A DNA stretch of 64,000 bases, from the NCBI GenBank assembly GCA_963932145.1, contig OZ010574.1, positions 82,385,656 through 82,449,655 of the forward strand. The letters are read 5' to 3'. The DNA is from Acanthosepion lycidas (lineage: Eukaryota > Mollusca > Cephalopoda > Sepiida > Sepiidae). Under the pieces are notes generated by a model. The model worked only from the letters and a program-made list of their open reading frames with translations, had not been told where the DNA came from and made no database searches. Positions 54,616 through 64,000 of this stretch are shown piece by piece. The position numbers and the translations under genes were made by a program. Positions within the stretch are counted from its first letter, which is position 1; every line of letters begins with the position of its first letter.

Positions 54616-55343
54616 TGTTGCAGATGTGTGTGATGTGTGTTGGAGAGGAATAGAAGGTTTGAATTATCAGAAGGCTTAAAATTGCGTGTGTTCAATAATC
54701 TTTCATCCACAACAATTAATACAAGATAGAGAATAAAGATTCAAAAACATCATGTTTAAAAACATAACAATTGCATTTATAAATATTGATATACATGCAT
54801 GTGAACTGAAAGAGTTGTGTCTCTTAGATTAGGTAAATATTTGTATTCGAGCTCATAAAGTGAAAGTAATTATAAAACTGTAGTTTAGAAGAATAATGTC
54901 TTGAATTGTGAGTTGTACAAGTTGGTAAAAGTTCAGAAGAGATTTCAGAGTTCGTACTTGCATGAATGTTGGTAATGGTCTTTAACATCTGACCACAAAG
55001 GCTAAGACAGGAGTTCTTGAAGATTACATCTTGGTACTTGGTAGCAAGGAATGAGACACGAGAGAGAGAGATGAATGAAAAGAAAACTACAAGGGAGTTT
55101 ACACGTGTTCTGTTTATATATCATCATGAATCACATGACTGGCTCAGATGGAGAATGTGGTAAAACAGATTTGTCGCATGCAGGATATCTGATTGGTCAG
55201 AACTGACCAATCAGCAAGCTAGATTGAAGGTGATTAACCAGTGAATGCTTTATATATTTTGTAAGATTGTGATGGTGAAAATTATAACAGGAATAGTGCA
55301 TTTCCTAGCAGGGGTTAACTAGCTTGTTGTGGAAGAGTCCACA
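54616..55343. mobile_element. 728-bp LTR-like insertion in the 5S SINE
   Basis: It starts TGTTGCAGATG and ends GAAGAGTCCACA (TG...CA) and is flanked by AGTA on both sides (54612-54615 and 55344-55347). The break falls inside the 5S motif G-T-T-A-G-T-A-C-C-T-A-G, so the insertion is clear-cut. No coding sequence is seen; a solo LTR fits best. It contains a CCAAT palindrome and TATA-like stretches. The last 16 bp form a TGTGGA/TCCACA hairpin. Confidence 0.75.
55189..55214. promoter_or_regulatory. Perfect CCAAT-box palindrome
   Basis: CTGATTGGTCAG and CTGACCAATCAG are separated by AA, giving two opposed CCAAT boxes, the NF-Y consensus. On the minus strand ATATATAAACAG (TATA-like) lies about 75-85 bp downstream; on the plus strand TTTATATATTTT lies about 35 bp downstream. 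This fits the U3 part of an LTR promoter, direction undecided. Confidence 0.55.
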
Positions 55344-55625
55344 AGTACCTAGATGTGCGACTGCTTGGGAATGCCAGGTGCTGTAAGCTTGGATATGCAG
55401 GTGATGTAATGGATAATGTCTTGGAATTGTTAATCGGTGAGCTGAGTTTCAATTCCACTTGGTTTCATTATATTCACATATATCATTATATTCACATGCA
55501 AGTACCCTTTGGAAAGGTATGAATCCACCTCTTCTCCTCCCAGCTATGGGTTAATTAGTAAGACTTGTACTACTAAGTCATTATCTCATAAAAGATACTT
55601 ATAATCTAAAAATATTTTCTGGCTT
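55344..55625 (+). repeat. 5S rRNA/tRNA composite SINE, copy 3, second part
   Basis: AGTACCTAGATGTGCGACTG, CTTGGGAATGCCAGGTGCTG and TAAGCTTGGATATG complete the 5S head. GGTGATGTAATGGATAATGT (box A) and GAGCTGAGTTTCAATTCCAC (box B) begin the tRNA-type part. The body has GGAAAGGTATGAATCCACC, CCCAGCTATGGGTTAATTAG and a 3' end near GATACTTATAATC. Confidence 0.85.
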
Positions 55626-55640
55626 TAAATAACCTTCAAA

Positions 55641-56462
55641 GTGTTGATAAACTGTAGAAAACAAACCAATCAATATATATTTAACTGAAGAACCCTTGTC
55701 TATGATATTCATGCAAGATGGGAATGCAGAAGATGATTAATTCCCTTTTGATAGGAAGAACTAACTAATATCTTAAGGGGCCCTTGAGTGATGTGCCAGC
55801 TCATTGATGAGGATAGTCAATACTACTTAAAATGGAGGCAGACAAGAGATTCACTGTGATTTGGCTGATCATGAAGGACATTAGCAGTTCCCATGTCTCC
55901 TAAACAGAAACCTCTAGACATGTCAATAGGGTTATACTGTGTTCCTCTGTGGGGTGTTACAAGTAAGACCTTTCTTTATTCTTCTCTTACTGCTTGTTTT
56001 TAATATGCATTTTAATTTCTCACTGTGGGAAAAGTTTTTGGCTTACATAGATATATCGCATCTTAGTATTCCTTACATTTCAATCATTTCTTTATAACTC
56101 ATTGTTGGAATTCATTTCTTTGGGCTGTTTGAGTCCTTGTATAGTAAATTCTATGGTAATGGTAATATAATAATATTTTTTATAAATTATTCATCCACTG
56201 AGGTATTTGTAATGTTTTGTATTTATTCAGTTCATATCCTGAATTTTTATGATGTTTTGCCATGATGTTTTTCATTTCAATCCCAGTGCATTCTTGCTGT
56301 TTCGGAAAGGTTTATATTGGAACACTTAGTAGACAGTCTCGATTTTATTTTATTCAAGATCATTCTTATCTCAGCTATGTATACCTATGTCATCAAGGGA
56401 AACAAGAATGCTGTTTTCTATTAGCAGATTTGTTTGGGATGTCATATGGAATGCTTAAATAA
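55641..56462. other. No recognisable feature
   Basis: AT-rich; nothing supported. Confidence 0.6.
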
Positions 56463-56930
56463 TTAGGATCCAATCTCATCACATCTGTGCTTGTATGGAT
56501 GCAGAGTATATTCCAAGAAGAGATAAAATAGATTGGTTCTCATTTCCTCCATGTCATACTCCTGATGCAGTTTGATATTATATGACTTTGTGGACCAATA
56601 TAGTTCTACTGTCAGATCATTACATCCAATGAAGTCAAAGCTTGGAAGATAGTTTCTAATGGATGAGAAGAAATCTCTTTTGATGTGGCCATATGCTTCT
56701 GTGAGGTTGGCATAGAAGGTATACAATTTTCTATTAGAGAGGTAAGCAATTTCCTGGAGTTGTTTGATGGTATATATGGCATCATTACCTCACTTAGCAG
56801 AGTGAAAGCCAATTAGATTGTTAGTCATTGACTTTCATAGAAGCACAAGAACCTAGTTAATAGTGCTGGTGCAATGGTTTTGTAGGTTCCCCTTAAATCT
56901 ATGATACACACTCTACTACACCTCAATTTT
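56463..56930 (-). pseudogene. Non-LTR reverse transcriptase fragment (third family)
   Basis: The minus-strand frame reads NLIGFHSAK, a stop, then GNDAIYTIKQLQEIAYLSNR and KLYTFYANLTEAYGHIKRDF. It continues FSSIRNYLPSFDFIGCNDLT to a stop near 56463. N-x-x-G-F-x-x-x-x-x-x-x-D-A-I-x-x-I and L-Y-x-x-F-x-x-x-x-x-A-x-x-x-x-x-R correspond to RT blocks 2a and A. The catalytic Asp of block A (F-V-D) is Asn here. Upstream, DLRGTYKTIAPALLTRFL resembles the preceding W-R-G-I ... K-I-x-A-x-x-L-L-x-R-L block. The sequence does not match LINE-A, so it belongs to another family. Confidence 0.6.
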
Positions 56931-57959
56931 CATAAGGCAGTATTCATATAAAATACAAATTTTATTGTAACCTAATTATGCACAATAATGGATCATATGC
57001 AATATAAGTGAGCAATTCAACTAGAAAAAATGAAATAAATATAATGTATCTAAATACAAATTAGAGACATATCATAATAGATCATTTGATCTTCAATAAA
57101 TCAGCAATATCTGTGGCAATTTTTAACATCAACTTGTGATTGTTCTTGTTAAAAAATTGAAGAATTTTAACATGTTCAACATTATGGATAAAAAACAGTG
57201 AATTTTATAACCAGTTCTTTTTTAGACTTAGTATGAGCAAAAGAAATTCATGGATTTGGACGGAAAAAAGATTCCAAAGTGATATCAAAATTCGCAAAAA
57301 GTTTTCATTCTTTAAAGTCATTTGTGTTTAAATTAATTTGTAATGTATTGATAAATATAGGTAGAAAAAAAGCAAATGTTGATAAGATAGCATCACAAAG
57401 CACTGTCCAGGGCCCTCAATCAGGCTTTGCTCCACTCCCTCCAGTCAGGGTATTGTGGTAGTACTCACTGGCCCTGCTAGTTAACAAAATGTTCAGGAGT
57501 ACTTTCACCATAATAGATTCAATTGAGATACCACTGTCTGTGTAAGGAAGTTTGGAACTACTTTTCTGTTTTTATAGTGCATTAATGCACAATATACCCC
57601 AGTGTTTTGGTATGTACTTCTGATTCTAGACTTCCTTCATGAAAAGGAGATATTTGGTTTTGAATTTGGGGAGAGGGTACGCCATTTTCAGAAGTTCAGC
57701 CTCAATGTCAAGTGATACTCAGTGGACCTTGAAAAGTGGTAAAGACAAAAATATTTCTTTTCTCTTTGCAACACCCCATTAATACCAATGAATTTGAACC
57801 TGGATTCTTAAACTGTTTCTTCCCTTGTCTTCCCAAACGACCTACCTCAGCTAATAAACAATAGCTATTCTATTCTTTATTGTCTTTTATGTAACATGTC
57901 CCTTCCGGATATGTGAAATATTGGCTCTCCACAACATACTGTCTCTTGTATCCCTAAGT
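56931..57959. other. No recognisable feature
   Basis: Nothing supported; a GC-richer patch at 57400-57480 is unassigned. Confidence 0.55.
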
Positions 57960-58240
57960 ATCATTTCACTTTTACCATCTCGTTTTTATCCCATTTGTGC
58001 TATCCATTCTTAGGTTGGTCATTTGCTACCTCCCTCTGTCCTTCCTGCCTCCAATATTCCTTGTGAATATTAAATTCTGTGGGTCCTCTTTGCTCATTAT
58101 GTGTCTCAGAAATTTTGTTTTTTTTCTGATTTTAAATATAAGTTTCCATTTGTTTGCATTTTATTCCTTCTTGCTTATATGTTCAAGTCATGATATTCTG
58201 AGCAGCTGTTTATTGAATCATATCTCTGTTGTTTGATTCC
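57960..58240 (-). pseudogene. RTE-type RT C-terminal fragment
   Basis: The minus strand reads KTKFLRHIMSKEDPQNLIFT, then RNIGGRKDRGR, then a stop and MTNL, matching the H-x-M-R-x-E-G-L-x-N-L-I-L-T-G-x-I-E-G-K-R-x-R-G-R block. The plus-strand ORF here is the antisense shadow also seen at 13324. Confidence 0.6.
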
Positions 58241-59514
58241 ATTCCTACATCAATAAGGAAATTGTTCAACATTGGCCCACATATAGGAGTATAAATATGA
58301 CACAGCAGTTCAATACTCTTTTCTTTGTTTCTGACAACATTTGCCTATATCTTTGTTTAGTTTCTATTGATTTTTTAAATTGAAAATTGAAAAAAAAATT
58401 TGTGTACTCACTGTGGAAACTCTAGAAATTGTCTAATTACAGAGTCTTATTAACAGAATCTTGTTGACCCTCAATTATAGAGCAGAAAGGTTTCTAACAT
58501 CATTCTTTTTGCTCATCTGATGATGATTATTATGCTGAAATTGTCCATGAATTGAATGAAAGAGTTGATGTTTTAGAAAATAATGTTTTAATTTATGAAA
58601 GCAAAATAATAATAATAATAGTTTGATATATTAAACACAATATATGCAGCTAAAATGTGATAAATGTTAAACTTCTGCAATATATATTTGTAAATATGTA
58701 AAAAAAAAAAAAAAAAAAGATGTGAAAAGTAGTTAACAAGAGATGAAATGAGAAAAACAAGTTTGTATTTTTGTTAAATATTGATATGCCAGTCAGGAAT
58801 ATAAAAGGGTTTGTTGATTTGAGTTCCCAGATTTGTTAAATGCACCACTAAGAGTATAGATGCATTCATTGCCTTTAATGAAAATAGATTTTTCTTGTCT
58901 TTTTACAATAATTTCATTTGCTTCTTACCAAATATATGAAAATAGCGGAATGAGAAATAGCTGCTGATTTAAATAAATTGCATCGAAATCAAATTTATCA
59001 TTTTAATGATTTTGGATTATAACATTTATGTAGATAAAAATGATATTGTTTACGAGAATTGTAGAGTTGTTTTGAATTCTGCAGAGAGAAAAAAAAAAGA
59101 AAAGCTAATTTATGTCTGTGTTCTTTTTCCTCCCTTGGGTTTATTAATTTTTGCTTCAGTTAATTTCATGTTTTTCCTCTGTAGAAGAATAAATCTACTT
59201 TGCTAGCATTGCATGTTTAAATCTTGGCCCAAAGAGCTGCACACATTTCTTCCCATCAATAAGGGAATGAAGTTACAATATTATTTTGTTTGCATATTTA
59301 ATACTCATGGATGTGTATATCCCACTAGTGATAGGATTCTATTCGCCAACCCATTGAAAAAATAGACTAAAATGGATAAAAATGTTTATTCACTTTGATA
59401 GTGATCAAGAGGTACCAAGTGCCTTTTCTCAATGCCAGTGTTAAACATGTGTGCATTTATATAAAATTGTGTGTGCATAATGACTGAGAGATATGCGTGT
59501 ATATATAATATATA
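58241..59514. other. No recognisable gene
   Basis: AT-rich with an A run at about 58700-58719. Nothing supported. Confidence 0.6.
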
Positions 59515-60800
59515 CAGTGGGGTTGAATAAGTGATTGTACTCATGAAAATATTTACTATTTTTCTATGTAACATATTAAATTAACAAAACACGAATATAT
59601 CTACTGTATCAGATTGCATGCTAAAAATGTATGCATATAAAACTAAATAATATTCCATGGTTAAGAAAATATAGCAATATTTAGATTTTTAGGGGTTTAA
59701 AAAATGATCGTACAGCAGAACAAAAACATGTTTTCTCCATTTAATATTTTGTAGCAAAGCCTTTATTAAGTTCAACAGCAACCAATCTCTTGTAGTCTTT
59801 AGTTAACGATTCACATACTTTAGTAGGTATTTTGTCCCATTCTTCCTGAGTAATTGCCTTCAGGTTTGTGATGTTTGTTGGACCACTATCACAGACCTTA
59901 TTTTTCAAAAACTGCTATAAATTCTCTATTGGATTCAAATCCAGCGACTGACTGGGCCATTGTAAGATGTTAACGTTGTTATTAGCAAGCCAATTCTCCA
60001 TACTCTTAGCAGTATGCTTGGGATCATTGTCCTGCTGGAAGATCCAATCAGGAGGAAGCCCAAGATTCTCTACAGAAAGCATCAAATTTTCACTTAGGAT
60101 TTGTTAATATTTTTCTGCATTCATTCTACCATCTATAATTGCTAGTTTACCAACATCTCGCATCAAAAAGCAGCCCCAAACCATGATACTACCCCTACCA
60201 AATTTGACAGTTGGTATGGTGTTTTTGGGTGTGTATGCTTCACCGTCTTTCCTCCATACATGCTTCAGGGAATTGTGAACGCACAACTCAATTTTACTCT
60301 CATCGGTCCAAAGAACTCTTTCCCAATAACAACTTTCCTTATCTTTATATTCTGTTGCAAATTTCAACCTGGCATCTCTATGCTGTTTCATAAGGAATGG
60401 TGTCTTTCTTGGGGAGCCTGACTTTATACTGTCTTTGCGTAGTTCATTACTAATCATTTGCTTAGTTACATTAACTCCTGACAAACTCCGATCATTCTGA
60501 AGGTCTTATCTGATAGACATTGGGTTATTTTGGACCTGTCGTATCAACTTTCTTCGTAATCTGGGAGAGATCTTCCTGGGAGCACTGGGTCTGCCTTTGT
60601 TCTCAACAGTATTACGTCTTTTAAATCTTGCAATAAATGAACAAATTGTTGAAAAAGGTATGTTCATGTCACTGGAGATGTTTCTGTAACATTTTCCATT
60701 GTTCCATAGCTTAATAATTCGCTCTTTTTAAGCATAAGTCATTTCCTTGCGTCTAGACATTATTAAAACCATTATCAGTGAACAGTGACTGCAGAATGAT
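59515..60800 (-). mobile_element. Tc1-type transposon, one end identified
   Basis: CAGTGGGGTTGAATAAGTG at 59515, preceded by TA (59513-59514), is a Tc1-like end on the 3' side of the transposase. GATTGTACT near 59533 recurs as GATCGTACAG near 59706, suggesting an inverted-repeat/direct-repeat terminus. The matching end beyond 60760 was not found, so the element is truncated or badly decayed there and the right coordinate is approximate. Confidence 0.75.
59741..60760 (-). pseudogene. Full-length Tc1-type transposase with four stops
   Basis: One frame of 340 codons runs from ATG (60760) to TAA (59741) with no frameshift, the normal Tc1 length. The N-terminus has MSRRKEMTYA, a stop at codon 11, then KERIIKLWNNGKCYRNIS, a helix-turn-helix region. 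The GRPSAPRKISPRLRRKLIRQ linker follows, then a second stop after M-S-I-R. The DDE domain has RVLWTDESKIELCVH (first Asp) and VKFGRGSIMVWGCF. A stop follows NAEKY. FQQDNDPKHTAKSMENWL holds the second Asp, and LQWPSQSLDLNPIENL holds the catalytic Glu, with a stop at the next Trp. All three catalytic residues remain. It ends KGFATKY. Confidence 0.92.
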
Positions 60801-61089
60801 CCAATTTTGGACTGAATGTTGCAATAGAGTTACTGAGAATAATCTAGAACAGTTTAGAATTTTCTACTTTAAAGTACAACCAAAATCTAACGTATTCACA
60901 TTTAATTTTATTTCTCATTTTGCCTTTTGCAAAATTTCCTATCAATATATTTGTAAATATTTATTTGATTCAATTCTGTCTTATTTTTCTGTGAACTTGC
61001 ACAAGTCTACCCAAACTGTTTGCCAGTCAAATATACCAAGAGCATAAAAATCTCATCAAAAGTGTTGATACCTGCAACATATCCACTAA

Positions 61090-61345
61090 TATTTGTCTTA
61101 TTTTGATAATTGTATTTTGGTCATTCATAGTGCATAGATTGCATTGAGGTTTGTCAGGCGAAAGGTCAGTCTGCGAAAGAGTGTTGTACCAGATGTGAAT
61201 ATTTAATGTTGTTTTTTTATTTGTTAATGATGAAGATGCAATCACCCAGAGGGTATGAGAATTCATAAACAACATTATTTTTACATAGAGGTAATTTTTG
61301 ATGTTGCGTGTTGTAGGTAAAAATTAGGTTTGATGTTTTAAACAT
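61090..61345 (-). pseudogene. Penelope-like element remnant (GIY-YIG side)
   Basis: The minus-strand frame reads LPLCKNNVVYEFSYPLGDCI. It matches the block just before the GIY-YIG endonuclease of Penelope-like elements (K-x-N-V-V-Y-x-F-x-C-P-x-x-x-C). Another frame downstream reads TLFRRLTFRLTNLNAIYAL, corresponding to T-T-T-L-S-R-R-L-x-x-H-L. The first Cys is Tyr, and the Y-I-G motif itself is lost at the frameshift. Little else survives. Confidence 0.5.
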
Positions 61346-61496
61346 TTTATAGCAGATGATAAATCTTAGATATATTTTTAGGATCATTGAGTAATATGTA
61401 TCAGTGATTTGTATTTTTAATTGTGTTTTCATTCTGTTTATAATTAGGGTGTATCTGATTATGAGTCCATTTTGCACATTTAAAAATTTACCAGTC

Positions 61497-62233
61497 ATCC
61501 GTGCATTGAATATTTTTGCCATATCTGGTCTGGTGCTCCTGCTATTCATCTTGAGGCTCTTGACAAGAACTAAAGAAGCATCTGCAATGTAATCAATCCT
61601 GACTTGGCATCTGGACTTCAGTCACTTTCTCACAGACATGATATGGCCTCCCTCTGTTTTTCTACAAATATTTTCATGGCAACTGCACTGACAAGCTTTT
61701 TTACCCTGGTGTCCCGACTACATGAATTTAAGCATGCTACTAGATTGGCATTTAGGTCCCACTTATTTACTGTTGAAATAGCTAAATGCAACTGCCACTT
61801 CTACTCCAACAGTTTCTTTTCTCACTTTCCTCTTGTAGAACTTCCTTCCATTTACTTTCTTCTATGATAACTTCTATCTTCTTGAATCCTATTCATCTTT
61901 TATCCTTTTCTCAATCCCTCCTTTACCTAGTCTTTTCTCTCACTTTCACTCTTTGTAACAGTTAATTAACCCCCCCCCCCCACACACACACATGGACTAT
62001 CCCAGCTATAAATAGGAGCAGGTACTGCCTTTTGGAGATGGAAGTTTCCTGACAGACTGAACATTTTTTCTGTAACACTTTCATTTGTATATGTTTGTAT
62101 TACTGTTTCTGTTAATATATTTGTTTAACTCAATTCCTCTCTTTGTGTCTTTATTTCTGGCCCTAACAAAGCCACAACAGTAACCCCTATGTCCTCATGG
62201 CTTTCCCACTTTACTTGGGGTGAAATGATTTAA
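61497..62233 (+). mobile_element. LINE-A fragment with 3' end, interrupted by an LTR
   Basis: Coding blocks: SGLQSLSHRHDMASLCFSTN, then LVSRLHEFKHATRLAFRSHL and FTVEIAKCNCHFYSNSFFSH. The 3' UTR is interrupted at 61959/62180 and ends TTTACTTGGGGTGAAATGAT, then TTAAAAC. Without the insertion the 3' UTR matches 37280-37340. Confidence 0.85.
61960..62179 (+). mobile_element. Solo LTR inside LINE-A, 5-bp TSD
   Basis: 220 bp lie between two copies of GTAAC (61955-61959 and 62180-62184). The uninterrupted LINE-A at 37290 reads C-T-G-T-A-A-C-C-C-C-T-T, so the target and its duplication are certain. The insertion ends CCACAACA, typical of an LTR. Its first base is A where T of TG is expected. CCAGCTATAAATAGGAGCAG is a strong TATA box, preceded by a C run and a CA run. 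TATA in this direction gives plus-strand polarity. Confidence 0.85.
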
Positions 62234-62953
62234 AACAAAAAAACAAAGAGATAAATATTAAATATGCAAATAAATGAACAAAATAATAATAAAACAAAAT
62301 AAACTGCATTCTTTTTGTCTATCCTCATTCCTAATAACTGTTATATGATATCACATCAGACTTTTTCAAACTTCTACCTTTCTAAAGAATACCAGAATGT
62401 ATATAAGGAATTTTAACTACCACACACATAACATCTTGATAATGACTGTGAAATTACTTGAACAAAATATGAACTTAAGAGACTTTATCCAAAATTTTGA
62501 GCCTGTTGCTCAACACCTTATTTGAAAATTGGAAAATACAATAAAAAATTAAGCAGACAGACCTTGTGCATTCATTTTAATCAAACCTTTTTGGGATATA
62601 CACTTATATATGCTCACACGCACACACATACACACACTTATAAGTCTTCTCTTTATCATGCTGTATACTTTTCTGCTGAAATTCTAGACATGACATTACA
62701 CTCTGCTTTCAATGTAAAACAGACAGGCAGTAGATTCCAGACCCTGTTAATAAAAAACTTACTCATGATAAAGTATGAATCTACTTTTATATGGCTCTGG
62801 GTGACAATGGCAGACAACCAAACATGTCTTTTGGTCAAGGGCCATAAATTATCTTAATACTTAACCCACTAGCACATAAGATAAAATGAAATTTGTTTTG
62901 ATAAAATATCTCCTGTAGATACAAATATAAATCTGCTCTAGGTGAGTTTTGCC

Positions 62954-63013
<60 letters not shown>

Positions 63014-63054
63014 TTTTTTTAGTTTAACTCATGATTACTTTGAAGTTTTGTGGC
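62234..63054. other. No gene; microsatellites
   Basis: It includes a CA-rich run near 62610-62640 and the (CA)n-(AT)n tract listed next. The ORF at 62522-62857 spans the CA repeat and is not supported. Confidence 0.55.
62956..63010. repeat. (CA)n-(TA)n compound microsatellite
   Basis: A CA run of about 25 bp passes directly into a TA run of about 30 bp. Confidence 0.95.
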
Positions 63055-63156
63055 TATATAGATACAACCACTGGTCAGAACAGAGTTAAACTGTTGATAT
63101 TTTGAGAAATATCAACAGTTTAAATCTATTCTGACCAGTAGTTGCATCTGTATATA
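63055..63156. repeat. Long near-perfect hairpin
   Basis: Two arms of about 48-50 bp (including ACTGGTCAGAA...TTAAACTGTTGATATTT) are near-perfect reverse complements around a 4-base loop (TGAG, 63103-63106). TATA lies at both outer ends, so a TA-flanked MITE is likely. A structured RNA precursor is an alternative. Confidence 0.8.
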
Positions 63157-63341
63157 AAAAGTAATATCTCTTATCTATATTTATATATATATGGAAACTA
63201 CAACAAAGTGAAAAACTTTTTCATATTAATTTATCTTCTTTATCTTCACTATTGAGCAACTCTACCACAAAGTCTGCTTGCCTTAAGTACCTCCTTATCA
63301 GCAAACAACTAAAAAGCCAGCAAAACAGTCTTTCAAATTAA

Positions 63342-63344
<3 letters not shown>

Positions 63345-63389
<45 letters not shown>
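63345..63389. repeat. (AT)n microsatellite
   Basis: AT run of about 45 bp. Confidence 0.95.
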
Positions 63390-63393
<4 letters not shown>

Positions 63394-63711
63394 AAAAGTT
63401 TTGCACGCAATGAATCAAGCAGAGATTGAATTTTTACTTATAATACCATCTACAACAGATTTAGACCAGCCACAAGAACCACCATTGATGAGTCTTCCCC
63501 GTTTCTCTATTTATTTCTCATTCACTGATAAAGGACACAGGTGTGCCTGAAAATTCCAGACGTATAACCTTAATCTCCATGCTTTATTTCTGTCAATAAT
63601 TAATATTTAATAAATGTTTTTCATACTGATCACATTTGTACCCTTTCATTTTCCCTTGTTTTATTTACCAACCTATTTTAAATACTATAAGCAGCACACA
63701 TGGACTTTTTC

Positions 63712-63716
<5 letters not shown>

Positions 63717-63754
<38 letters not shown>
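63717..63754. repeat. (AT)n microsatellite
   Basis: AT run of about 38 bp. Confidence 0.95.
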
Positions 63755-63757
<3 letters not shown>

Positions 63758-64000
63758 GTGGCGAAATGAGACAGAGAAGCTTTTTTAATGACACCTCATT
63801 TTGCCTTTGTGTGCCAGGTTGGCATATTCCAGTCAGAACGAAAGACAAAACTGTGTTTTTTGTAGTAAAGTCTGTTGGATTTGAAATTAGTTCACTCCAA
63901 GTAAATTGGTCACATACAATGATCAATGATGTTGTTCATGAGCCTGGTCTCAGGTTCTGATTGAGAATTGTGAGTTCAGTGCACTCTCAGTACTAATATA

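Larger units (their letters stand above)
63157..64000. other. No gene; microsatellites
   Basis: Two AT runs are listed separately. At 63762-63805 a short inverted pair (GGCGAAATGAG / CTCATTTTGCC) opens a GC-richer, unassigned end of the window. Confidence 0.5.

Noticed and set aside
55048-55293. A smaller LTR candidate (55052-55289) with GGAA on both sides and TG...CA ends
   Set aside because: Four matching bases can arise by chance, and it lies inside the 728-bp insertion whose boundaries are proved by the split 5S SINE. I kept the larger unit.

Overview
This window is AT-rich animal DNA built almost entirely from transposable elements and simple repeats. I found no intact gene and no convincing host exon. 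Internal-promoter SINEs, several classes of decayed retrotransposon and DNA transposon, TA-flanked mariner/Tc1 copies and long (AT)n runs mark it as eukaryotic, not bacterial or viral. The combination (tRNA- and 5S-type SINEs, hundreds of short 3' pieces of one EN-RT LINE type, RTE, mariner, hAT, gypsy) suggests a repeat-rich marine invertebrate. A cephalopod such as an octopus is my best guess, but that is inference and not proved by the window.

Layout. 0-10 kb: Tigger/pogo and hAT transposase remnants, tRNA-type SINEs and two pieces of a LINE here called LINE-A. 10-16 kb: a 1,320-bp internally deleted hAT element with a perfect 8-bp target-site duplication (TSD), RTE fragments and a C/A-rich tract. 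16-23 kb: more LINE-A and RTE pieces, a SINE and a foldback repeat. 23-25.7 kb: ORF1 of a second LINE (LINE-B) on the minus strand, with degenerate tandem monomers directly upstream. 25.7-33 kb: LINE-A fragments, two palindromic mariner MITEs, a deleted mariner copy and a SINE with a 5S rRNA head. 33.8-37.4 kb: the longest LINE-A copy, an island of higher GC with readable but broken endonuclease and reverse transcriptase. 38-46 kb: a second deleted mariner copy and its orphan end, an RTE piece, SINEs, a solo LTR with a 5-bp TSD, and a minus-strand 5S SINE. 47.4 kb: a 56-bp minisatellite. 48.4-52 kb: a Ty3/gypsy element without integrase, inserted into a LINE-A fragment with a 5-bp TSD. 52-56 kb: SINEs, a hAT terminus, and a 5S SINE split by a 728-bp LTR-like insertion. 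56-62.2 kb: fragments of another non-LTR reverse transcriptase and RTE, a full-length Tc1 transposase with four stops, a Penelope-like remnant, and a LINE-A piece interrupted by a solo LTR. 62.2-64 kb: microsatellites and a long hairpin.

Nothing here works as a host pathway. The content of interest is the history of insertions. Several nested insertions can be dated relative to each other because an uninterrupted copy of the host repeat lies in the same window. The most notable item is a composite SINE whose head is 5S rRNA-derived and whose second part matches the window's tRNA-type SINE, found in three copies (about 32.4, 45.4 and 54.5/55.4 kb).
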